Shown one piece after another: positions 7,713 through 15,803 of a stretch of 20,957 bases of DNA. The position numbers and the translations under genes are program-made. Each line of letters opens with the position of its first letter. Position 1 is the first letter of the stretch. Where the stretch lies: contig WFUL01000106.1 in assembly GCA_015484985.1 (NCBI GenBank), positions 1-20,957 of the forward strand, read 5' to 3'. Source of the stretch: Anaerolineales bacterium. Lineage in GTDB: Bacteria; Chloroflexota; Anaerolineae; Anaerolineales; DRMV01. A model generated the notes under the pieces. That model was not told the origin of the DNA. It saw only the letters and a list, made by a program, of their open reading frames with translations, and searched no databases.

Positions 7713-7758
7713 AACGTCGGCGATGGGACGCCCGGCACTCCCCATCGCCGACGTTTTT
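7713..7758 (+). terminator. Strong intrinsic terminator after citrate synthase
   Basis: AACGTCGGCGATGGG (7713-7727) is repeated as its exact reverse complement at 7741-7755 after a 13-nt loop, and the right arm runs into a T-run (7754-7758). It lies 29 nt after the citrate synthase stop and before the promoter of the next gene. Confidence 0.85.
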
Positions 7759-7783
7759 CCTCATACAATCTTGGTGTGCTCTT

Positions 7784-7792
7784 TGGTAAAAT
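7784..7792 (+). promoter_or_regulatory. Extended -10 promoter for the sensor kinase
   Basis: TGGTAAAAT is an extended -10 (TGn plus TAAAAT). Transcription would begin near 7799, about 20 nt before the ATG at 7819. No clear -35 is present. A second possible -10, TACAAT at 7764-7769, overlaps the end of the terminator region. Confidence 0.35.
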
Positions 7793-7818
7793 AAAGATAC
7801 GTTTGGGAGAATCGGTTC

Positions 7819-10800
7819 ATGCTTCCCGTCAGTTTCAAAGGATTGGTCGCTCTCCTCTTTTGGGTCCTGTTGTTGACAGGGGGAAGTTTGGGATTTCTGC
7901 GCAAGCGACGCGTTCCCCCGGTTGAAACCCCTGTCTCACAAGTCCTCGCCCTCCTCATAGGCTTGCTGGCCTTGGGATTGGCTTGGCGGACGTCCATCCC
8001 CCTGTTCCCCATTGTCCTGGGCCGATCCTGGACTTGGTTTCCTCTGCTTTTCACCGCGGGGCTCTTGGCCCTGTTCGTCTTTGGCCCCTTATGGGGATTG
8101 GTCCTCACCGGCGCGCTAACCCTGGCCGCCACAATCCTTTACGAACAACGCCTGTCCCTACCCCTGGAATACGGAACCCTCCTCCTCATTTGGATGCTGG
8201 CCGCCTATACCCTCCGGCGTTACTGGTCAAGCCGCCGGCTCATTTACATCGTAGCCTCGGGATTCACGGGACTGATTTCAGCTTTCGTCTTGCTCTGCGC
8301 GGACCTGATTTGGTCCATGGACCTTGCCCTGGGATGGAGCATCCTTTTGGAACTCGGGCGCACCTTGCTCTTCCAACGACTTCCTTTGCGCTTCGTGGAA
8401 ATCCTGCTCGGTGGTGTGATCCTGCATCTCTTCCACATCCTTTGGCAGAAACACTTCGGCGAGGACTACGATTACGACCTCTGGCGTCCCCTGCGGTGGG
8501 ACCCCCCCCTCCACCACCTCTTCCTCACCATTGCCCTTCCCTTAGGCCTTGTGCTCTGGTCTTTCCTGGGCCTGCTGGGCATCCAAATGGTGGAGCAGCA
8601 AGTTCGCCAACAGATTCAAATGCAACTCGGCGACATCGTTCAGGATATGGACTACCAAGTAACGTATTTGGTGGAATCGGCGCAATTGGAACTGAACACC
8701 CTATCCCAAGAACCATGGTGGGCCAGCACGGAGGAAGGTCTCGTTTCTCCACAGCTCGCCTCTCGCCTGCAGCACTCCCGGGTCTTCCACCATTTGATGG
8801 TGGTAGACACCGAGGGACGTCTCATAAGCGAAGCGCGCCAAGAGGGGATTACGGATTGGGGTCTAAGTCCCCGCGAGCAAAGCCTCATCCAACTTTTCAA
8901 ACAAAATCCCACACTAAGCTATGCTGAAGTGGTGGAGACTCCCCCGGCCGAAACCTCCTATATAACCTTCATGTCTCGATTAGCCCACCGCCCCGATTGG
9001 CTGCTCCTCGGTCGTGTATGGTTCACTCGGAGCCCCTTAATGGAGCCCGTGTTAGAAGACCTACGCCATATACAAGAATCTTTCCATGGTCGGGGTTTCC
9101 TGTTCGATATGGACGGACGCCTCCTGGTACTGGATCCCGAGGACCGTAGTTTTATGAACATGCTCACCGTTGAAGTGCTCCCTCAATTTGATACCGGCCC
9201 AGAGGGAGAAGCCTCTAACACATTACAGTGGGTGCAACTGGCCCAGGGGCAGTGGTTCGTCGGTTTCCTCCACCCCATCCCAGGCTATTCCTGGAACGTG
9301 GTCATCCTCATTCCCCTGCCTTATTTACACCAAGTGGCCGGAGAATTGGGGCAGAGTCTGCTGATTTGGAGCGCCATGGCCTGGATTGCCGTGATGCTCA
9401 TGGGGCTTCTGGTCCTCTCCCGGGTGACCCACTCCCTGCGGGACCTTTCCCGGGAGGCCCAACGCCTCTCCATGGGAGACCTGGACCACCCTCTGCCTCC
9501 AGGTGGGGTCGCCGAAGTGCGCCTGTTGCGCAGTTCCTTCGAGGAAATGCGCCGGAGCCTGAAACGGCGCCTGGGGGAATTGCAACGTCTGCTGGACGTT
9601 GGTCAGCGATTGGTGGCTACCCTGGACTGGAACACCGTGGTCCTGCCGGTACTGGAAGGCGCCCTACACCTCTCCGAGGCCTCAGTGGCTCGCGTCGCCC
9701 TGATGGCCGATTTCTACCCTCGCGATTTGCCCACCACTCCCCAATGCTATTTTGGGCTCGGCCCCGGCCACGAGCGACTGGCCCCCCTGGATGACCTCTT
9801 GCTCCAACGTCTGACGCGTGAAGATTATCGCGTTGAACCCCTGGTTCAACTCTGGGACCTATCGGTCCCCCCTCCCTGGCAAGAGGATCCTGAACTTCAG
9901 TCAGCCCAAGTGCTCATTCTGCCCTTGTGGCATCAGGAACGCCCCATGGGCGTCTTCTATGTGCTGTTCCGTCATTCCCCCACCCAATGGGACGCGCCCC
10001 TGCGCTATTACCGCGCCCTGAGCGAATTGTTGCGCCTGGCCCTTTCCAGCGCCCGATTGTTCGCCCAAGCCATCACCGACCGACAGCGCCTGGAAGCCAT
10101 CTTGTGGTCCTCCCCCGATGCCATCTTCATGACCGACAACAGCTTACGGGTCGTACTGGCCAACCTCTCAGCTCGTCGCTTGCTGGGATGGCCGGAAGAT
10201 CCGCACGTTCTTTTACGAGAATTCCGGGTACCCTTCGCCCAAAAAGAGCTCACAGAAATGCTCCTGACTGCGGTGAATACCCCTCAATCCCGAGAAATCA
10301 CCGCGCCCGATGGCCGGGTGTTCTTCGCCACCGTCGCTCCGGTACGGGTAGAGGAACGCCAGGTGGGTCTGATAGGTATCCTGCGGGACATCACCCCCTT
10401 GAAGGAGGCCGAAGCCGCGCGGGTGGATTTCATGGCCGGTGTCAGCCACGACCTGCGCTCGCCCCTGGCCGTCATCAAGGGTTACGCCTCCATGCTCATC
10501 AATCATCCCAATCTCTCCGACAAACAGCGGGATTACCTCCAGGGTATCCTTCTGGCCGTCCACCAGATCACCAGTATGGTGGACAACCTGCTGGAACTCA
10601 GCCGCATGGACCGCGGCGTGGTGGAACCTTACTTTGAGCCTTTGCCTTTGCAGGATACGGTTATGGCGGTTTTGCGCTCCCACCAAATCCAGGCCCGAAA
10701 GAAACGTATCCACTTAGAGGCGGAATTTGATCCAGACGCACCGGATACCCTGGAGGCCGACCGAAGCCTGTTCCAACGCGCTTTACAAAATTTGGTGGAC

Positions 10801-11133
10801 AACGCTATCAAATTCACACCCGAGGAGGGACGGGTCACCGTTCGGGTGATACCCAAAGGACACAGCCGGGTATTGATCGTGGTGGAAGACACAGGTATTG
10901 GCATCGAGCCTGCGGATCGGGAACGCCTGTTCGAACGCTTCTACCAGGCGGAGAACGTGCGCCGTATGGGTCTGGGCGGCAAAGGTTTGGGATTGGCTAT
11001 TGTCAAATCGGTGGTGGAATTGCACCATGGCGAGATTTGGGTGGAAAGCCAGGTGAACCAGGGCGCTCGCTTTTTTATCGAACTGCCTTTGCGTCAGCCC
11101 AAGACTGAGCCCCAATTGTCTGCGGCTTCTTAG
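7819..11133 (+). CDS. Multi-domain membrane sensor histidine kinase (TM - extracytoplasmic - HAMP - GAF - PAS - HisKA - HATPase)
   Basis: A 1104-residue hybrid-free sensor kinase. The first 210 residues hold about six hydrophobic segments, and another spans about 233-257. Residues 258-510 look extracytoplasmic and could form a Cache-like sensor. A further membrane helix (about 512-533) leads to HAMP (about 535-590), a GAF-like region (about 590-750), a PAS domain starting near 755 (SPDAIFMTD), and the HisKA helix with phospho-acceptor His877 in SHDLRSPL. The HATPase domain has the N-box Asn995 (VDNAIKF), DTGIG from Asp1024, and GKGLGLAIV around Lys1055. All kinase motifs are intact. No receiver domain is fused and no response regulator lies nearby, so it is an orphan kinase whose signal and partner are unknown. 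The start has only a weak GGGAG about ten bases upstream. Codons are less GC-biased than in the metabolic genes before it. Confidence 0.92.
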   Translation: MLPVSFKGLVALLFWVLLLTGGSLGFLRKRRVPPVETPVSQVLALLIGLLALGLAWRTSIPLFPIVLGRSWTWFPLLFTAGLLALFVFGPLWGLVLTGALTLAATILYEQRLSLPLEYGTLLLIWMLAAYTLRRYWSSRRLIYIVASGFTGLISAFVLLCADLIWSMDLALGWSILLELGRTLLFQRLPLRFVEILLGGVILHLFHILWQKHFGEDYDYDLWRPLRWDPPLHHLFLTIALPLGLVLWSFLGLLGIQMVEQQVRQQIQMQLGDIVQDMDYQVTYLVESAQLELNTLSQEPWWASTEEGLVSPQLASRLQHSRVFHHLMVVDTEGRLISEARQEGITDWGLSPREQSLIQLFKQNPTLSYAEVVETPPAETSYITFMSRLAHRPDWLLLGRVWFTRSPLMEPVLEDLRHIQESFHGRGFLFDMDGRLLVLDPEDRSFMNMLTVEVLPQFDTGPEGEASNTLQWVQLAQGQWFVGFLHPIPGYSWNVVILIPLPYLHQVAGELGQSLLIWSAMAWIAVMLMGLLVLSRVTHSLRDLSREAQRLSMGDLDHPLPPGGVAEVRLLRSSFEEMRRSLKRRLGELQRLLDVGQRLVATLDWNTVVLPVLEGALHLSEASVARVALMADFYPRDLPTTPQCYFGLGPGHERLAPLDDLLLQRLTREDYRVEPLVQLWDLSVPPPWQEDPELQSAQVLILPLWHQERPMGVFYVLFRHSPTQWDAPLRYYRALSELLRLALSSARLFAQAITDRQRLEAILWSSPDAIFMTDNSLRVVLANLSARRLLGWPEDPHVLLREFRVPFAQKELTEMLLTAVNTPQSREITAPDGRVFFATVAPVRVEERQVGLIGILRDITPLKEAEAARVDFMAGVSHDLRSPLAVIKGYASMLINHPNLSDKQRDYLQGILLAVHQITSMVDNLLELSRMDRGVVEPYFEPLPLQDTVMAVLRSHQIQARKKRIHLEAEFDPDAPDTLEADRSLFQRALQNLVDNAIKFTPEEGRVTVRVIPKGHSRVLIVVEDTGIGIEPADRERLFERFYQAENVRRMGLGGKGLGLAIVKSVVELHHGEIWVESQVNQGARFFIELPLRQPKTEPQLSAAS

Positions 11134-11373
11134 GGAACCCTCTCTGTTTTCTTCCCTGAGGTGCACGCAAAAGTTGCCGAAGAAGGCAAAGAAGAAAAAT
11201 TATATCGCCTTAGAAAGGGCTCTCAGCGTTTCGTACAGGCCTGACCAGATACGGGATCGCATAGAGAAAAGGCCTATACGAAGGCATCTTGTATCCGCCA
11301 GAATCAACAAGCGGGGTCCGAAGCGTCGATGATCAGAATTTGAAAAACGCTTGGTTCCCCTTCCCAGAGGCTT
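11134..11373. other. Intergenic region without a gene
   Basis: I see no convincing gene here. Just after the kinase stop, AGGGAA (11132-11137) and TTCCCT (11152-11157) could form a weak hairpin. An imperfect 10-bp inverted repeat (CGTACAGGCC at 11232-11241, GGCCTATACG at 11271-11280, one mismatch) is the only other structure noticed. The secG promoter begins at 11374. Confidence 0.4.
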
Positions 11374-11402
11374 TTGACTTCCCCTGACCGCCACGGTATA
11401 AT
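11374..11402 (+). promoter_or_regulatory. Near-consensus sigma-70 promoter for secG and downstream genes
   Basis: TTGACT (11374-11379) and TATAAT (11397-11402) are separated by exactly 17 bp, matching the housekeeping consensus in 11 of 12 positions. Transcription should start near 11409. This excludes the GTG at 11403 as the start codon of secG. Confidence 0.85.
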
Positions 11403-11435
11403 GTGCGCCGCATCCTGACCTACGAGGTGGACGTT

Positions 11436-11660
11436 ATGGAACCTTTCCTTTATATGGCCCTGATTGTGGTGTCCATTGCCTTGGTGGTAAGCGTGATTCT
11501 GCAAAGCAAGGACGCAGGATTAGGTGGGCTGACGGGAAGCGATTTCGGCGGTTTCATCACCGCTCGTCGGGGTTTAGAGAAAACCCTCTTCCAAATCACC
11601 ATCGCGCTGAGCGTGTTGTTCTTCATCCTTGTCATCTTGACCACACGGGTGGTTGGCTAA
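11436..11660 (+). CDS. secG: Preprotein translocase subunit SecG
   Basis: A 74-residue inner-membrane protein of the SecYEG export channel. It has the SecG pattern: a first membrane helix (about 4-22), a Gly-rich cytoplasmic loop (SKDAGLGGLTGSDFGG), the RRGLEK motif, and a second helix (about 50-70). ATG 11436 is preceded by GAGGTGG at five bases. An upstream in-frame GTG at 11403 would lie at the -10/transcription start of the promoter and is rejected. The stop is 4 nt before the ATG of the peptide-binding protein, which suggests co-translation. Confidence 0.93.
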   Translation: MEPFLYMALIVVSIALVVSVILQSKDAGLGGLTGSDFGGFITARRGLEKTLFQITIALSVLFFILVILTTRVVG

Positions 11661-11664
11661 ACCC

Positions 11665-13365
11665 ATGACGTCCTCGGAAACCTCTCCCGGTCGCCCCAAA
11701 GGGCGTCTGGGGCGGTGGTTGCTGCCCCTGGCGGCCCTGGTCACCCTGCTGGTCTTGGCCTTGTGGATGGCCCAACGGCGCCAAAGCGCCCCGATCAACG
11801 CGCCGCAGGAACAGACTACCCCCCAAGGCCCCCGAGAAGGCGGCATTTATACCGAGGCCTTGATTGGGCAGCCCGGCCGTTTCAACCCCCTATTCGAGGA
11901 GTTCAACCCCTCGGACCGGGACCTCAACCGATTGGTCTACTGTCGGTTAATCACCTTCGACGCCCACGGCGTTCCCCAGGGGGACCTGGCCACCAGTTGG
12001 GGTATTTCAGCCGATGCCAAAATCTACAACTTCGCCCTGCGGGAAGACGCCCGCTGGCACGATGGAGAACCCGTCACCGCCGAGGACGTGGCCTTCACCA
12101 TCGAACGGATGAGGGACGAGGCCATCCCCGTCCCCAATACCTGGAAAGCATTGTGGCAACAGGTAGAAGTCGTGGTCCTGGACCCCTATACTCTGCAATT
12201 CCGCCTCCCTCAACCCTTTGCGCCCTTCCTGGACTACTTGAGCTTCGGTATCCTGCCCAAACACGTCTGGGAGGACATTCCTCCCGCAGAGATGCGGGAC
12301 CACCCCCTCAATATGGAACCCGTTGGGTGTGGTCCTTATCGTTTCGACCACTTGCTGCTGGAAGAGGGCAACATTCAGGGTGTCGTTCTCAAGGCCTATG
12401 AGGATTACTACCGTGGACGCCCCTTCATTGATGAAATCGTGTTCCGGTACTACGCCTCCCCCCAGGCTGCCCTCGCAGCATACCAGGAAGGGGAAGTCCT
12501 GGGCCTCTCCGAAATCACCCTAGACATCCTCGCCGACGCTCTGCGCCTGCCCAACCTGAACTTCTACACCGCTCGACGGCCGCGATTGACCCTCATTTAC
12601 CTCAACCTGGGGGATCCCACCCTGCCCTTCTTCACCGAGGCGGAGGTTCGGAAGGCCCTTCTCATGGCTTTGGACCGCGAGCGCCTCATCCAGAAACACC
12701 TTCAGGGGCAGGCCATCGTGGCCCACAGCCCCATCTTCCCCGCTTCCTGGGCCTATTACGAAAACATCCCCAGGGTCCCTTACGACCCTCAACAAGCCGA
12801 TAAAGTCCTCCGAGAGGCGGGCTACATTGTGGCCGAGAACAACGTCCGGGCAAAAGAAGACGCGGTTTTGAGCTTCACCCTCCTGTACCCGGACACGGAA
12901 CGTTACCATGGCATCGCCCAAGACATCCAAAAGGCCTGGCAGCGGCTCAACATCCAGGTCACCCTGGAAGCCCTCCCCTATGAAGAACTCATCGCCCGGC
13001 TGGAAGCCCGGGAATACCAGGCCGCCCTGGTAGACCTGGACTTTACCCGTACTCCGGATCCGGACCCCTATCCCTTCTGGCACGAATCCCAGGCTTATGA
13101 GGGACAGAACTACAGCGTGTGGAAGAATCGCCGGGCCAGTCTGTTCCTGGAACGTGCTCGGATTACACCCGACATGGGCAAGCGGCGCAATTACTACCGC
13201 AACTTCCAGTTCATCTTTGCCCAGGAATGGCCCGCTCTTCCCCTGTTCTATCCCGTCTATACCTACGGTGTGGACCGTCAGGTGCGGGGCATCCGCCTTG
13301 GACCCATTTACGACCGCAGCGACCGCTTCCAAAACGTGCTGGATTGGTATATGATGGGACCGTAA
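11665..13365 (+). CDS. Peptide-type ABC transporter substrate-binding protein (SBP_bac_5), membrane-anchored
   Basis: A 566-residue extracytoplasmic binding protein of the OppA/DppA family. An N-terminal membrane helix (about 18-36) has no lipobox cysteine, so the protein is probably held by an uncleaved anchor rather than lipid. After a Pro/Gln-rich spacer the family blocks follow: GGIYTEALIGQPGRFNPL, LATSWGIS with FALREDARWHDGEPVTAEDVAFT, YTLQFRLPQPFAPFL, VGCGPYRF, and VRKALLMALDRERLI. No permease or ATPase gene is nearby, so the transporter it serves, if any, is unknown. It starts 4 nt behind secG (ATG 11665; an in-frame TTG at 11653 overlaps secG and lacks a ribosome site) and ends 12 nt before the M42-like gene. 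The ligand is expected to be a peptide or other small solute. Confidence 0.88.
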   Translation: MTSSETSPGRPKGRLGRWLLPLAALVTLLVLALWMAQRRQSAPINAPQEQTTPQGPREGGIYTEALIGQPGRFNPLFEEFNPSDRDLNRLVYCRLITFDAHGVPQGDLATSWGISADAKIYNFALREDARWHDGEPVTAEDVAFTIERMRDEAIPVPNTWKALWQQVEVVVLDPYTLQFRLPQPFAPFLDYLSFGILPKHVWEDIPPAEMRDHPLNMEPVGCGPYRFDHLLLEEGNIQGVVLKAYEDYYRGRPFIDEIVFRYYASPQAALAAYQEGEVLGLSEITLDILADALRLPNLNFYTARRPRLTLIYLNLGDPTLPFFTEAEVRKALLMALDRERLIQKHLQGQAIVAHSPIFPASWAYYENIPRVPYDPQQADKVLREAGYIVAENNVRAKEDAVLSFTLLYPDTERYHGIAQDIQKAWQRLNIQVTLEALPYEELIARLEAREYQAALVDLDFTRTPDPDPYPFWHESQAYEGQNYSVWKNRRASLFLERARITPDMGKRRNYYRNFQFIFAQEWPALPLFYPVYTYGVDRQVRGIRLGPIYDRSDRFQNVLDWYMMGP

Positions 13366-13377
13366 CGGGGCACACGT

Positions 13378-14418
13378 ATGGCATGGACCCAGCATCTGCC
13401 TTCCTGGATGTCGTTACCCTCCCCTTCGGGATTCGAAACCCGCCTGAAGGACGCCTTGAAGGCTCGATGGGAAAAGTTTGGTCTGTCTGTACATCAAGAC
13501 GCCCTGGGGAACCTGTGGGTCCACCGCGGTCCCGAAGACGCGGCCTTTCACTGGATGCTGGTCGCGCCCCTGGACGAACCCGGTCTTGTGGTTACCCATG
13601 TGGATGAAGAGACCGGCCTCGCACGAGTGGTACCCCTCCATCCAGAAATGAGCCCTTTCCATCGGGTTCCTGCTGCGGTGCGCACCCTGGAGGGCGAGCC
13701 GGGCGTATTACGTTGGCAGCCCACCGCTCCTTTATCCCAACCCCGCTGGGAGCAGGCGGTCCTCGAATTATGGCAGGGACGGCCCTATCGCGGGCAAATC
13801 TTGTACTGGGATACCCCGGGCGCCTTCCACCCCGAAGAGCAACCGATAACACTGGTAGGACGAGGATTACATCGCAGCCTGGCCACTCTTCTGGTCGAAC
13901 TCGCGCGTGCTTTTCGCCTTCAAAGGGCGCGAATCACCTTTGTGCTGGCAGTGCGTGAACAGGTGAGCACCCGAGGTGCTGTGCTGGCGGCCTCAACGCT
14001 GGCACCCCACGCCGTGTTGTACCTCAAAACCGTTCCCGCTCAGGAACGGGAAGGCCCCGGAGACCTTCCCGTTCTGGGACAGGGGCCGGTGTTAGTGGTG
14101 CGAGAACCTGGCTGGATTGCCCATCCCCATGTGGTCGCTTGGCTGGAAACACAAGCGCCCGCGAAGTATCAGCGCGCCATCCTCCCCAAGGGACCACGCA
14201 CCACCCACGAAATTCCCTTCGTCACCCCGGGTGGATTGGCTTTCGCCGTCCTGGCCCTGGCCTGTCGCGGGTGGCAGACCCCGTACGAAACCCTTTCCCT
14301 GGCGGATTTGGACGTCCTGCACGCCTGGTTGCACCGTATCCTGCAAGCCCTGGACGAAACGCCACCACCCCTGTCCCAGTCCCAGGGTGCGGGGTCCGTC
14401 CATAGTCGCTCCTCGTGA
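13378..14418 (+). CDS. M42 aminopeptidase-like protein lacking metal ligands, probable pseudoenzyme
   Basis: The 346-residue protein aligns by eye with M42 (TET/glutamyl) aminopeptidases: SPSGFE (15-20), DALGNL (41-46), then MLVAPLDEPGLVVTHVDEE (60-78). Active members read 'AHMDE' in the last block and use its His to bind metal; here it is Pro64. The 'GrALDDR' motif reads GRGLHRS (161-167), so the bridging Asp is lost. The 'QEEVG' motif reads REQVS (193-197), keeping the base Glu194 but losing the next Glu. No 'Dv' metal Asp or final metal His is evident. The fold seems kept while the two-zinc centre is gone, so peptide hydrolysis is unlikely. It sits 12 nt behind the peptide-binding protein, which makes a peptide-related, non-catalytic role an inference worth testing. 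The start follows only a weak ribosome site (ACGGGG). Confidence 0.72.
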   Translation: MAWTQHLPSWMSLPSPSGFETRLKDALKARWEKFGLSVHQDALGNLWVHRGPEDAAFHWMLVAPLDEPGLVVTHVDEETGLARVVPLHPEMSPFHRVPAAVRTLEGEPGVLRWQPTAPLSQPRWEQAVLELWQGRPYRGQILYWDTPGAFHPEEQPITLVGRGLHRSLATLLVELARAFRLQRARITFVLAVREQVSTRGAVLAASTLAPHAVLYLKTVPAQEREGPGDLPVLGQGPVLVVREPGWIAHPHVVAWLETQAPAKYQRAILPKGPRTTHEIPFVTPGGLAFAVLALACRGWQTPYETLSLADLDVLHAWLHRILQALDETPPPLSQSQGAGSVHSRSS

Positions 14419-14444
14419 CAGGGGCACAGGTGACCGTCTACAAT
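14415..14444 (+). promoter_or_regulatory. Promoter for the FAD oxidoreductase
   Basis: GTGACA (14415-14420, 5/6 of the -35 consensus) and TACAAT (14439-14444) are 18 bp apart. The -35 overlaps the stop codon of the preceding gene. The leader to ATG 14523 would be about 70 nt. Confidence 0.55.
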
Positions 14445-14522
14445 TAGGAACAATGAAGGCCCTCCCTTCGGGTGCCTCCACGGCCGCCTGGGAATGGAAC
14501 TGTCCAGCAATGGAGGTGGACC

Positions 14523-15707
14523 ATGACACAAGAAAACCATGCCGAGGCTCTGGTGGTGGGCGGAGGGATTAATGGAGTCAGTACGGCCTTCCACCTGGCC
14601 CGAGAAGGTGTCCGAGTCACGTTGCTAGAAAAGGACGACATCGCGGCCGGGCCCACAGGGCATTCCGGGGCTATCATCCGTCAGCATTACTCTCACGAAG
14701 TCACGGCCCGCATGGCCCTGGAGTCCCTGCGCTTCTGGGAGAACTTCGCGGACATCACCGAAGGTGGTGATGCTGGTTTCCGCCGCACGGGCTTCCTTTT
14801 GGCCGTCCGCCCCCAAGACGTGGAAGGACTGAAAGCCAACCTGGAACTGCAAAAACGTGTAGGGATTCACACCTTCTTCGTTCCTCCAGAAGATTTGACC
14901 GCTTACTTTCCTTACATCGACCCTCATCAATTGGGCGGCGCTGCGTATGAGCCCGACGCTGGGTATTGTTCTCCGGTTCTGGCCGCCACTTCCCTGGCCC
15001 GCGCAGCCCGAACCCAGGGAGCCCAGGTGCGCACCGGACATCGGGTCACCGGTTTCATCACCCGGGGGAATCGGGTCATCGGCGTGCATACCCCCCTGGG
15101 GGACTTCTATGCCGACCGCATTGTGCTGGCTACAGGACCGTGGAGCCCAAGTTTACTGCGCCTGCTGGGCGTTGAAGTAGACATTACGCCCATCCGGGTG
15201 AAAGTGGTCCTTTTCCGCCGGCCGGCACACCTGGAGGACCACCCCATCTACGGAGATTTCGTCTACGCGTTTTACATGCGTCCGGAGACCGGCCATCAAA
15301 CCTTCATGGGCTCTCTGGACCCCGCGGAAGCCGAAGATGTGGTCCCCGATCCCGACCACTTCGACCGACGTGTACCCCTGGACATCCTGAACGAATACGG
15401 GGAGAAACTGTCCCGGCGCTTCCCGGCCATGGCCGAAGGCCGAGTGTCCTCGTCCTACGCGGCCCTCTACGATGTCACACCGGATTGGCATCCCGTGGTG
15501 GATAGGATACCCGGATGGGAGAACGTCTACTTGCTGGCCGGGGGAAGCGGTCATTGTTTCAAGCTCTCTCCTGCCCTGGGACGTCGTATGGCGCACCTGG
15601 TGCTTCACGACTGTTGGCTGGACGAGGAGCCCCACTTGTTCACCTTTGACCGCTTCACCAAGGGCGCCCCGGTTCAGGGACAATACGCTTATAGCATCCT
15701 GGGATAA
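14523..15707 (+). CDS. FAD-dependent amine/amino-acid oxidoreductase (DAO/sarcosine oxidase beta type)
   Basis: A 394-residue cytoplasmic flavoprotein of the DAO superfamily, which oxidises the C-N bond of secondary amines or amino acids. The Rossmann motif GGGINGV (13-19) with Glu36 at the end of the second strand binds FAD. HSGAIIRQHY (47-56) is typical of sarcosine/dimethylglycine oxidase beta subunits, and the C-terminus carries the family block ALYDVTPDWHPVVD and GGSGHCFKLSP. The substrate (sarcosine, dimethylglycine, glycine, proline or another amine) cannot be fixed. No sarcosine oxidase alpha, gamma or delta subunit is nearby, so it may act alone. The start is set by GGAGG six bases before ATG 14523; an upstream in-frame ATG at 14472 has no such site. 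It has its own promoter and is followed by the LysM operon promoter. Confidence 0.87.
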   Translation: MTQENHAEALVVGGGINGVSTAFHLAREGVRVTLLEKDDIAAGPTGHSGAIIRQHYSHEVTARMALESLRFWENFADITEGGDAGFRRTGFLLAVRPQDVEGLKANLELQKRVGIHTFFVPPEDLTAYFPYIDPHQLGGAAYEPDAGYCSPVLAATSLARAARTQGAQVRTGHRVTGFITRGNRVIGVHTPLGDFYADRIVLATGPWSPSLLRLLGVEVDITPIRVKVVLFRRPAHLEDHPIYGDFVYAFYMRPETGHQTFMGSLDPAEAEDVVPDPDHFDRRVPLDILNEYGEKLSRRFPAMAEGRVSSSYAALYDVTPDWHPVVDRIPGWENVYLLAGGSGHCFKLSPALGRRMAHLVLHDCWLDEEPHLFTFDRFTKGAPVQGQYAYSILG

Positions 15708-15768
15708 AGCCCCCATCAACGGAGTTTCAAGTTTCGCCCTTTTCCCACATAAATACCCGACAACCTTA

Positions 15769-15777
15769 GGGTATAAT
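15769..15777 (+). promoter_or_regulatory. Promoter (-10) for the LysM-PATAN-GTPase cluster
   Basis: GGGTATAAT has a perfect TATAAT at 15772-15777, 26 nt before the ATG of the LysM gene. No good -35 is seen at 16-18 bp. The GG before the hexamer matches the other promoters in this window. Confidence 0.5.
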
Positions 15778-15803
15778 AGCCTTGCTTTTCTTGAGGAGGC
15801 GGT

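Noticed and set aside
7983..8927. A 314-codon plus-strand frame inside the kinase gene
   Set aside because: It is Pro/Arg/His-rich and overlaps the well-supported membrane and sensor region of the kinase in another frame.
11200..11394. A 64-codon minus-strand frame before secG, considered as a missing response regulator fragment
   Set aside because: No receiver or DNA-binding motif is visible and it overlaps the secG promoter.
11403..11435. Extension of secG to the GTG at 11403
   Set aside because: The GTG directly abuts the TATAAT and precedes the expected transcription start; ATG 11436 has a good ribosome site and gives the normal SecG N-terminus.
14472..14522. Upstream start for the FAD oxidoreductase
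   Set aside because: The added residues have no family counterpart and no ribosome site, while GGAGG sits six bases before ATG 14523 and the Rossmann motif follows directly.
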